Position numbers and translations under genes: made by a program
Shown here: piece by piece, positions 1-5,225 of the stretch
Numbering within the stretch: position 1 is the stretch's first letter
Layout of the letters: each line of letters begins with the position of its first letter
The notes under the pieces: generated by a model
What the model was told of the DNA's origin: nothing
Seen by the model: the letters and a program-made list of their open reading frames with translations, nothing else
Database searches by the model: none
Source of the DNA: Zymomonas sp.
GTDB taxonomy: Bacteria > Pseudomonadota > Alphaproteobacteria > Sphingomonadales > Sphingomonadaceae
Length of the DNA stretch: 6,185 bases
Assembly: GCA_027489105.1 (NCBI GenBank)
Contig: JAIYAJ010000366.1
Coordinates: 1-6,185 of the forward strand
Reading direction: 5' to 3'

Positions 1-528
1 AGCATCACCTTCGACGATGCGCCGCCGCTGGCCTTCTCGATCGAGATCAGGCGCGAGCGGGGCGAGAGCTATTCGGCGCTGGCAGGCTTCTTCAAATCCT
101 ACGAACTCGCCATCGTGGCAGCGGACGAGCGCGATATCGTCCGCCTCAGGACCGACATCTGGCAGGAGGATGTCCGGCTCTACCGGCTGACCGTGGGCCG
201 CGAGAAGGCGCGGGCGCTGCTCACCGCCTATGCGCGCGAGATGAACGCGCTGGCGAACGCGCCGCGCTGGTACGACACCTTCGGCGCCAACTGCACCACG
301 GTGGCCTTCCGGCTGGCGCGCGAGCTCTGGCCCGGCCTGCCCTTCGACTGGCGCATCCTGCTGCCCGGCAAGGGCCCGGACTATGCCTGGGAGATCGGGG
401 CGCTGCGGCAGGATGTGCCGCTCGACGAACTCAAGCGGCAGGCCGCGATCTCGCAGAAGGCGCGGGCGCTCCCGCCGGGCGCCGACTTTTCGGCCGGCAT
501 TCGCGAGGGCGTGCCGGGGCCGCGCTGA
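1..528 (+). CDS. DUF4105 / Lnb N-terminal-type periplasmic domain protein (3' part)
   Basis: The reading frame is open from the first base, so the gene starts before the window; 175 residues and the TGA stop are visible. The GTG at 115 is an internal codon: the frame upstream of it still reads like family sequence, with TFDDAPPLAFSIEIRRE followed by a FFKSYELAIVAADERDIVRLR stretch. The best landmark is YDTFGANCTT around residues 92-100, followed by RELWPGLPFDWRILLPGKGPDYAWE, the pattern I know from the DUF4105 family (now often called Lnb N-terminal periplasmic domain). The Cys of NCTT (fragment residue 98) is conserved and could be catalytic, but that is inference. Related proteins usually carry N-terminal membrane segments and face the periplasm; that part is outside the window. 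It is followed by 113 bases of spacer before the next gene, which has its own ribosome site, so co-transcription is possible but not shown. Confidence 0.82.
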   Translation, partial: SITFDDAPPLAFSIEIRRERGESYSALAGFFKSYELAIVAADERDIVRLRTDIWQEDVRLYRLTVGREKARALLTAYAREMNALANAPRWYDTFGANCTTVAFRLARELWPGLPFDWRILLPGKGPDYAWEIGALRQDVPLDELKRQAAISQKARALPPGADFSAGIREGVPGPR

Positions 529-550
529 GCCCAGCTTTACGCATAAACAC

Positions 551-584
551 GGATGGCCAAAGGATGGCTTCTGTTCTCACGTGA
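551..584 (+). promoter_or_regulatory. Candidate regulatory segment upstream of the BMP gene: direct repeat and palindrome
   Basis: The 113-base spacer contains GGATGGC twice (551-557 and 562-568), 11 bases apart start to start, so both copies sit on about the same face of the helix. Ten bases downstream of the second copy is the perfect 8-base palindrome TCACGTGA (577-584). A TAGATT at 593-598 could be a weak -10 element, but I see no convincing -35. The segment is placed where an operator would be expected; short repeats of this size also arise by chance. Confidence 0.25.
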
Positions 585-626
585 AATCTCGGTAGATTGG
601 CGCAGGCGGGCGCGAGACGCCCTGAC

Positions 627-632
627 AGGGGA
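627..632 (+). promoter_or_regulatory. Ribosome binding site fixing the BMP start
   Basis: AGGGGA lies 9 bases before the ATG at 642. It supports that ATG over the GTG-type start at 597, which would add 15 residues with no family resemblance and displace the signal peptide from the N-terminus. Confidence 0.75.
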
Positions 633-641
633 CCGAAATCC

Positions 642-1718
642 ATGAAACGGCATACTCTCTTCGGCCTTCTGGCCGCCGCGGCGCTGGCCGTGCTGCCCGC
701 CGCGAGCCAGGCCCAGCAGCAGAAGCTCAAGGTGGGCTTCATCTATGTCGGCCCGGTGGGCGATTTCGGCTGGAGCTACCAGCACGAGCAGGGGCGGAAA
801 GCGATCGAGGCCGCCTTCCCCGGCCGGGTGGAGACCACCTTCATCGAGAGCGTGCCCGAGCCGACCTCGGACCGCGTGATCGAGCAGCTCGCCCGCACCG
901 GGCACCAGCTGATCTTCACCACCTCCTTCGGCTACATGGAGCCGACGCTGCGGGTTGCGGCGCGCTTTCCGAACGTGAAGTTCGAGCACGCCACCGGCTT
1001 CAAGCGCGCGCCGAATGTCGCGACCTATTCGGCCAAGTTCCATGAAGGCCGCTACATCGCCGGGCAGATCGCCGGCAGGATGACCAAGTCGAACCTGATC
1101 GGCTATGTCGGCGCCTTCCCGATCCCCGAGGTGATCGCCGGCATCAACGCCTTCTATCTCGGCGCGAAATCGGTGAACCCGAATGTCGAGATCAAGACGG
1201 TGTGGGTGTCGTCCTGGTTCGACCCGCCGAAGGAGGCGGACGCGGCCAAGGTGCTGCTCGACCAGGGCGTGGACGTCTTGACCCAGCACACGGACAGCCC
1301 GGCCCCGCTGCAGCAGGCGGCGGCGCGCGGCAAGTTCGCCTTCGGCCAGGCCTCGGACATGACGCAGTTCGCGCCGAACAACATCCTGACCTCGATCATC
1401 GACGACTGGAACCCCTACTATGTCGAGCGCGTGAAGGCGGCGCTGGACGGCACCTGGGCCTCGCAGGACGTGTTCGACGGGCTCGCCAAGGGCAAGGTGA
1501 AGATGGGTCCCTACGTCAACATGCCTGCCGACGTGAAGGCGATGGCCGAGGCGACGGAAGCCGCCATCAAGGCCGGCACGCTCGATCCGTTCAAGTGCCC
1601 GGTCGTCAACCAGGCCGGCCAGACGGTGGAGTGCAAGGGCGACGGCAAGCTCTCGAACGAGCAGGTCTTCGGCATGAACTTCTTCGTGCAGGGCATCAAG
1701 GACCAGTTGCCGAAGTGA
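642..1718 (+). CDS. BMP-family ABC transporter substrate-binding protein
   Basis: A 358-residue periplasmic solute-binding protein of the BMP (basic membrane protein/PnrA-like) family, whose studied members bind nucleosides or purines and deliver them to an ABC permease. Residues 1-24 form a Sec signal peptide: MKRH, a hydrophobic core rich in Leu and Ala, then SQA before the predicted signal peptidase I cut. There is no lipobox Cys, so it should be a soluble periplasmic protein. The mature part opens with KVGFIYVGPVGDFGWSYQHE (residues 30-49), the family's first strand and ligand loop, and continues with the typical two-lobed pattern, including TTSFGY, PNVKFEHATG, YVGAFPIPEVIAGINAF and FGQASDM. 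C319 and C331 near the C-terminus may form a disulfide. The full length fits the family. No permease or ATPase gene adjoins it here: upstream is an unrelated gene, downstream a terminator and a convergent catalase gene. The ligand cannot be named from sequence. Confidence 0.93.
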   Translation: MKRHTLFGLLAAAALAVLPAASQAQQQKLKVGFIYVGPVGDFGWSYQHEQGRKAIEAAFPGRVETTFIESVPEPTSDRVIEQLARTGHQLIFTTSFGYMEPTLRVAARFPNVKFEHATGFKRAPNVATYSAKFHEGRYIAGQIAGRMTKSNLIGYVGAFPIPEVIAGINAFYLGAKSVNPNVEIKTVWVSSWFDPPKEADAAKVLLDQGVDVLTQHTDSPAPLQQAAARGKFAFGQASDMTQFAPNNILTSIIDDWNPYYVERVKAALDGTWASQDVFDGLAKGKVKMGPYVNMPADVKAMAEATEAAIKAGTLDPFKCPVVNQAGQTVECKGDGKLSNEQVFGMNFFVQGIKDQLPK

Positions 1719-1755
1719 CAGGCCAAGCCGGTCGTCCCGACAGGCCGAAACGCAA

Positions 1756-1787
1756 AAGGCCCCGCCAGCGCAAGCCGGCGGGGCCTT
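1756..1787. terminator. Bidirectional intrinsic terminator between BMP and catalase genes
   Basis: Two perfect 11-base arms, AAGGCCCCGCC (1756-1766) and GGCGGGGCCTT (1777-1787), flank a 10-base loop. The loop can fold further as two GC pairs closing a GCAA (GNRA-type) tetraloop after one A-C mismatch. It lies 37 bases after the BMP stop and 22 bases beyond the catalase stop on the other strand. Each arm supplies flanking T residues: TTCCTCATT on the plus strand, and TTTTGCG on the minus strand because of the AAAA at 1754-1757. Position and symmetry fit a shared terminator for the two convergent genes, with the minus-strand T run the better of the two. Confidence 0.88.
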
Positions 1788-1809
1788 CCTCATTCAGGGG
1801 CGCGGGGCC

Positions 1810-2724
1810 TCAGCGCGACTTCTTGTAGAGCTTGGTGGCGATCTCCAGCATTTCCTCGGGCGCGTAGTTCGGCGCGAAGGCCGAGGCGTTGGCGGCCATG
1901 TCGGGGATCTGCCCGCCATCGGGCGCGCCTTCCACCACCTCGAGCTCGCCCGGCGGATCGCCCGGAAGCGCCATCTCGCCGTTGCCCCAGATCTCGGACA
2001 TCGCCGTGTAGTCCTCGGGGCTGTTGGTGTAGAGGATGCGGTGCTTGCCCTCGACCAGATATTTCTGGCACTCGGGGATGCGGTCGAGGTTGATGTTCGG
2101 CACGGGCAGCATCTTGGCGATGTCGACGCCGGTCAGCTTCTTGATCACCAGCGCATAGGCATGGGCGTGGACCGAGCCGCGCACCAGCAGATAGCCGCAG
2201 ACCTCGCGGCCCGTGGCGTCCGTCAGCGTCTCGTAGACGCGCAGCTTGTGCAGCCGCGCGCCGCATTCGAGATGGAAGTTGAACAGCATGTCCATGATGA
2301 CGTTGCCGGTCGACGTCACGAAGCCGCCATTCCACGGAATGCCCTCGCTGTTCATCGGCGCGCCGCCGCCGCCTCCGGCGAAGAAGGACGAGGCGAGGCG
2401 CACATCCGCCATGTCGGCGAAGGGCGCGTCCGAGATGTCGCCGCCCTCGTCATCGGCGTCAGGCCCGTTGTTCAGCAGCGCCACGCCGTTGGTGACGAGC
2501 TCGACATGGCCGATCTCCTCGGCCGTGATGCTGGCCACGATGTCGTAGATCGCGCGCATCTTGGCCTTGGAGCGGAAGTTGAAGCTCTGGAACATGTAGT
2601 TGTTGAGGGTGGACATCTCGCCATACTTGCCGCCCAGAAGCTCCTGAAGCGCCGCGCCGGCGTTCGGGTCGGCCTTGGTCGGCATGGGCAGGTCGGTCAG
2701 CAGCTTGTCGATGCGCAGGAACAT
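1810..2724 (-). CDS. Manganese catalase (dimanganese, non-haem; KatN-like)
   Basis: A 304-residue cytoplasmic enzyme that breaks hydrogen peroxide down to water and oxygen at a dimanganese centre. It starts MFLRIDKLLTDLP, the usual family N-terminus. Metal ligands known from the Lactobacillus plantarum enzyme can all be placed: E36 (in KYGEMSTLNNY), E70 and H73 (EEIGHVE), E153 (FHLECGARL) and H186 (RGSVHAHAY). The ATG at 2724 is chosen because MFLRIDK is the conserved start and GAGG lies 5 bases before it; an in-frame start 36 bases upstream would add an unrelated MGACGPKAREAP. The chain is slightly longer than the L. plantarum enzyme, with a C-terminal extension beyond about residue 265. A Gly run (residues 117-121) lies in a loop before the PWNG motif. 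It is convergent with the BMP gene, and an inverted repeat and a G-run cluster lie upstream. Such enzymes in related bacteria serve in general or stationary-phase stress, but no stress-sigma promoter is clear here. Confidence 0.95.
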   Translation of the reverse strand: MFLRIDKLLTDLPMPTKADPNAGAALQELLGGKYGEMSTLNNYMFQSFNFRSKAKMRAIYDIVASITAEEIGHVELVTNGVALLNNGPDADDEGGDISDAPFADMADVRLASSFFAGGGGGAPMNSEGIPWNGGFVTSTGNVIMDMLFNFHLECGARLHKLRVYETLTDATGREVCGYLLVRGSVHAHAYALVIKKLTGVDIAKMLPVPNINLDRIPECQKYLVEGKHRILYTNSPEDYTAMSEIWGNGEMALPGDPPGELEVVEGAPDGGQIPDMAANASAFAPNYAPEEMLEIATKLYKKSR

Positions 2725-2795
2725 GGGGGCCTCGCGGGCTTTGGGGCCACATGCGCCCATGTCGGGCAGCAGAGGCCGGCAAGGCGGGGGCCCGG

Positions 2796-2822
2796 GTTCG
2801 TCGGACAGTCCGTCCGAGGAAC
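2796..2822. repeat. Imperfect inverted repeat, candidate operator of the catalase gene
   Basis: The arms GTTC-G-TCGGAC (2796-2806) and GTCCGA-G-GAAC (2812-2822) are complementary except for one central mismatch, around a 5-base centre. It begins 72 bases upstream of the catalase ATG, a location suited either to a dimeric repressor or activator site or to a hairpin in the leader. No known OxyR, Fur or Mur consensus is obvious in it, so a regulator cannot be named. Confidence 0.4.
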
Positions 2823-2851
2823 AACGTGGCGCGGAGGGGAGCGTTCCGTGT

Positions 2852-2888
2852 GGGGGAGAGGGGTGAGGGGGAGAAATTTTTTGGGGGG
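2852..2888 (+). other. Cluster of four G runs (potential G-quadruplex)
   Basis: Runs of 5, 4, 5 and 6 G residues occur at 2852-2856, 2860-2863, 2867-2871 and 2883-2888, separated by AGA, TGA and an 11-base AT-rich loop containing TTTTTT. This meets the usual four-tract pattern for an intramolecular G-quadruplex, although the last loop is longer than the strict limit of 7. The G-rich strand is the template strand for the catalase gene. Whether it folds or matters in the cell is unknown. Confidence 0.4.
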
Positions 2889-3127
2889 CGTCGGGGCGAG
2901 CTGGTGCGAGGAACGCATTGTAGGTTCTATGCGGCCGCCCGGATCGCGGCCGTATCCAGACGCTCCACTCTTGGATGTTGCTGGTCGGATAACCTCAATT
3001 GAAAGCAGGTTGATCTCGACAATGGCTTACGATTCCCTTCCAGTTGTTCCAGGTCGATGTCCTTTTCGTCAAACCGGCATTCCCTAGCCATTCTGCTTCT
3101 AAGTTCTCGGGAGCCGTTATTGAAAGG

Positions 3128-3583
3128 TCAGTTAGAAGTAGTCTTCGGCAAAGTCGGATCAAAGCTTACAACGGCATCCAGTTCGAGCTTTATCTCTTTC
3201 GGCCGCCCTTTAAGGATGTAGGTGCATCCGAGACGGGCTGCCTCTTCGGAGACCGCCGCGTCGCGATGGACGGAGTAGATTACAACTTGCCGGTTACGGT
3301 AGCCCCTATCCCGCGCATAGAAAGCTACATAGAGGCCTGGAAAGCGACCATATACTTCGCCTTTTGCAAGAGCTGTGTTAGCTAAAGGATCCATTATCGG
3401 GATATTGAGATCCACGATTACCGCTCTATAAATCTCCTTTTCCAAGACGGCGACAGCATCGTTCGCGTTCGACGCGGTCAGTGTGTTCAGGCCACGGCTG
3501 CTCAAATAATCAACCATCCAACTCATATTGTGGAGCTCGTCGTCGATCAGGACGACTGTTTTCGATTCTGTCGTTTTTGCCAT
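3128..3583 (-). CDS. Stand-alone response-regulator receiver protein, no output domain
   Basis: A 151-residue protein that is essentially one CheY-like receiver (REC) domain. The acidic pair D14-D15 sits in VVLIDDE, the phospho-acceptor is D58 in AVIVDLNIP, the switch hydroxyl is S104 in VVIYSVH, and the conserved Lys is K125 in YILKGRP. Phosphorylation chemistry therefore looks intact. D58 and S104 are 46 residues apart, against 30 in CheY (D57 to T87), so about 16 extra residues lie after strand 3 (roughly residues 65-95, including GEVYGRFPGLYVAFYARDRGYR). About 25 residues follow K125, too few for a DNA-binding or enzymatic output domain. It is the last gene of the cassette: its ATG lies 7 bases after the kinase stop, and an AGGGGA inside the last kinase codons may serve as a somewhat distant ribosome site. 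The natural reading is that it receives phosphate from the upstream kinase and acts by protein contact, possibly on the nuclease; that is inference. Confidence 0.9.
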   Translation of the reverse strand: MAKTTESKTVVLIDDELHNMSWMVDYLSSRGLNTLTASNANDAVAVLEKEIYRAVIVDLNIPIMDPLANTALAKGEVYGRFPGLYVAFYARDRGYRNRQVVIYSVHRDAAVSEEAARLGCTYILKGRPKEIKLELDAVVSFDPTLPKTTSN

Positions 3584-3590
3584 CTAGGTC

Positions 3591-4310
3591 TTAATCCCCT
3601 GTCGGAAGCTTGATTATAAACAGCACCTTGCCTTGCGCTCCTGCTTCCACGTACAGACTGCCCCCTTCGCCCTCGATAATTTTCTTACAAATATACATTC
3701 CCAGCCCGCTTCCGGACGCCACTATTTTTTTTGCATTCTTACCCCGGAAACCCAGGGTTCCAATCTGAACGAGATCATCCTGATCGACGGGGTATTCAGA
3801 AAATCCTTTAATTTCTATTAGTGCCATCCGAGTTGAACGCTGAATGCGCTGATTGATTTCGACAGCCATGCCTCGTTTGCCATACTTGATAAAGTTATCG
3901 AAGATATTCATGAGGACCTGGCGAATAAGCTCGGGATGACCTTTGATCGTGTTTTGTGTCGCCCGATCAAGCAGGTTGATCTCTATATTCTTTGATCTAC
4001 CATCCTCCTGAAAGAACATCGCAGATTCGATTATGACTTGGGGAAGAACAATCTTGCGCTGGTCATGATCCGCTACACCACCGCTTCCCTGTGCCAAAAA
4101 AGCGAGGTTCCTGATCAGTGTGATGCACTGTTCCAATTGCGCGCGTGCTGCGTTCAGCCTCTGTAGCCGTCGATCTTCGCCTTCGATAACGCCGGCTGCT
4201 AGGTTATCGAGTGTTCCAGCAACACCGTTCAGTGGATTAACCACCTGATGAACGAAGTTAGCCAAAAGAGTAAGATCGAGGTTGTTGGACCTAGATATTT
4301 CCTGATTCAA
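3591..4310 (-). CDS. Small soluble histidine-kinase-like protein (HisKA plus HATPase_c) with atypical G1 box
   Basis: A 239-residue protein made only of a dimerisation/phosphotransfer part and a GHKL ATPase-like part; no membrane segment, PAS, GAF or HAMP region precedes them. The H-box is FVHQVVNPLNGV with H21 as the likely phosphorylated His, followed by a helical hairpin to about residue 72. The N-box is LIRQVLMNIFDNFIKYG (N135, N139). The G2 box GSGLGMYICKKIIEGEGG (residues 200-217) is good. The expected G1 DxGxG is missing: the aligned stretch reads IEIKGFSEYPVD (residues 165-176), with no Asp where ATP's adenine is normally bound. It may bind ATP weakly or act as a pseudo-kinase or phosphotransferase, somewhat as ChpT does in Caulobacter. 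It begins with TTG, chosen because AGGGG lies 7 bases upstream and a stop codon lies five codons upstream in frame. The gene sits between nuclease and receiver in one tight operon. Confidence 0.88.
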   Translation of the reverse strand: MNQEISRSNNLDLTLLANFVHQVVNPLNGVAGTLDNLAAGVIEGEDRRLQRLNAARAQLEQCITLIRNLAFLAQGSGGVADHDQRKIVLPQVIIESAMFFQEDGRSKNIEINLLDRATQNTIKGHPELIRQVLMNIFDNFIKYGKRGMAVEINQRIQRSTRMALIEIKGFSEYPVDQDDLVQIGTLGFRGKNAKKIVASGSGLGMYICKKIIEGEGGSLYVEAGAQGKVLFIIKLPTGD

Positions 4311-4317
4311 GGAACTG

Positions 4318-4322
4318 CCCCT
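4318..4322 (-). promoter_or_regulatory. Ribosome binding site supporting a TTG start of the kinase gene
   Basis: AGGGG begins directly after the TAA stop of the nuclease gene (4323-4325) and is spaced 7 bases from the TTG at 4310. It is the best ribosome site in the cassette, decides the non-ATG start, and suggests that ribosomes finishing the nuclease can restart on the kinase. Confidence 0.7.
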
Positions 4323-5225
4323 TTAACAACGGCTGGATAACTTTATTGATTCTTTAGCTATCTCAACGATTTCAACATCGGACCATGTTGCAATCTCAAT
4401 AAAGGCCTTTTCTCTTGCCCCATCGATTACAAACCGTGGGCTTTCAAAAAGGAGTAAGACTTCGCCATGGCTGCAGCTAACGTTGATCGATGCCGAGCCT
4501 GTAAGGTGCCTAGCCATGGTGAGAAGTGCCCTCATACCCGCATCATCCCAACCAGCCCAGGGGCCGCTCCAAGAAAGCCATTTGTAGCTTGGCGCGTTGT
4601 TTCCGCTTTCACGGATCATACGCCCATAGGCCCGAATTTGAGAGTAGCGTAACGAAATGAGTTCGGAGAGCGCTGCACTCGCCTCCAAAGCCACGTCATT
4701 TGACACGCCAAGTTCTCGCGCAACATAGGATGACTGAGCAAGCTTCATTGATTCAAACGTTAGCGACTGAAGGCTCAATTCAGCCCCGACTGACTTGCCG
4801 AGCAATCCGTACTTCGTTGCGACCTGCGGATAACTTTTAAGAATGCCCTCAAGTTCATACCCTCGCCAGACACGAACAGTCACGGATTTCTTATGGCAGT
4901 TCCAACTCGCTATCTCATTCTCGCACGCTGGAGATGGGTTACTGTTTGTCACCAAGAGCAGGAAGTCCGCTCCTCGGCTCTCTGCATATGCGATCTTCTG
5001 CCAAACGGTGGGCCAGTCGATCGAAATCGAGTATCTTTTGCATTCAACGTACCATTTCTGGCGTTGGTAGTATTTGCTGAAGTCTAAAGACATGAACTCG
5101 CCTTCAATATCTCTTCCTCCGTCAGCCCCTGGAGTACGCCAGATCAAATTCCTCAGTCCTGCGGCTTGCAAAAGATCGAAGACTAAGTTTTCAAACTGGT
5201 CTGGGGCGAGAGCGAGAAAATCCAT
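4323..5225 (-). CDS. Mrr-type (PD-(D/E)XK) restriction-endonuclease-like protein with unassigned C-terminal region
   Basis: A 300-residue protein. Residues 1-110 fit the Mrr_cat/restriction endonuclease-like fold: an N-terminal helix with APDQFENLVFDLLQAAG (conserved E12), then PGADGGRDIEG with catalytic D39, then WYVECKRY with E61 and K63 as the ExK pair, then the WPTVWQKIAYAESRGADFLLLVTN helix-strand. All expected catalytic residues are present, so DNA cleavage is plausible. Family members include type IV enzymes that cut modified DNA and nucleases in several defence systems. Residues about 145-300 match nothing I recognise: they start helical (AQSSYVARELGVSNDVALEASAALSELI), pass a Trp-rich segment (YKWLSWSGPWAGWDD, about 218-232) and end in alternating strands and a helix. 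This could be a sensing or partner-binding domain. The ATG at 5225 gives the usual family N-terminus, but I see no strong ribosome site before it. It is the first gene of the cassette, followed in the same frame by the kinase gene after one stop and four codons. Confidence 0.88.
   Translation of the reverse strand: MDFLALAPDQFENLVFDLLQAAGLRNLIWRTPGADGGRDIEGEFMSLDFSKYYQRQKWYVECKRYSISIDWPTVWQKIAYAESRGADFLLLVTNSNPSPACENEIASWNCHKKSVTVRVWRGYELEGILKSYPQVATKYGLLGKSVGAELSLQSLTFESMKLAQSSYVARELGVSNDVALEASAALSELISLRYSQIRAYGRMIRESGNNAPSYKWLSWSGPWAGWDDAGMRALLTMARHLTGSASINVSCSHGEVLLLFESPRFVIDGAREKAFIEIATWSDVEIVEIAKESIKLSSRC

Larger units (their letters stand above)
2725..3127. other. Non-coding stretch upstream of catalase, containing the left GC transition
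   Basis: About 400 bases between the catalase start and the end of the receiver gene. Open frames here are short and compositionally biased, and I see no protein family in them. The part next to the catalase (2725-2950) is GC-rich like the chromosome and holds an inverted repeat (2796-2822), a cluster of G runs (2852-2888) and a GC hairpin with arms CGGCCGC and GCGGCCG (2932-2938, 2946-2952). From about 2953 on, composition drops to that of the cassette. I found no tRNA gene, integrase remnant or clear T-tailed terminator for the cassette. The catalase promoter should lie here, but I cannot place it with confidence. Confidence 0.6.

Noticed and set aside
597..641. Upstream start for the BMP gene
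   Set aside because: It would bury the signal peptide behind 15 unrelated residues; the ATG at 642 has AGGGGA at good spacing.
537..1793. Long minus-strand open frame (418 codons) opposite the BMP gene
   Set aside because: It mirrors the codon pattern of a well-supported secreted protein on the other strand, is dominated by Arg, His, Leu and Gly, and shows no family motif. Long antisense frames are expected in GC-rich DNA.
1790..2335. Minus-strand open frame within the catalase gene in another frame, and the similar plus-strand frame at 1202-1828
   Set aside because: Both overlap real genes in a different frame and have the Arg/Gly/Pro-rich make-up of frame shadows; the second also runs through the terminator.
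2725..2760. Upstream catalase start giving a 316-residue protein
   Set aside because: The extra 12 residues are not family-like; MFLRIDK at 2724 is the usual N-terminus and has GAGG 5 bases before it.
2751..3002. Possible small gene, tRNA or attachment site in the catalase leader
   Set aside because: The open frames are low-complexity Arg/Gly-rich. A GGGTTCG-like element near 2794 does not extend to a T-arm or a cloverleaf.
2041..3087. Plus-strand open frame (348 codons) opposite the catalase gene
   Set aside because: Its composition is that of a shadow frame, it runs across the non-coding leader and the GC transition, and the catalase on the minus strand has all ligands and full length.
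3044..3385. Plus-strand open frame of 113 codons overlapping the receiver gene
   Set aside because: The receiver on the minus strand has all five conserved residues; this frame shows no domain and crosses the receiver's 3' end.
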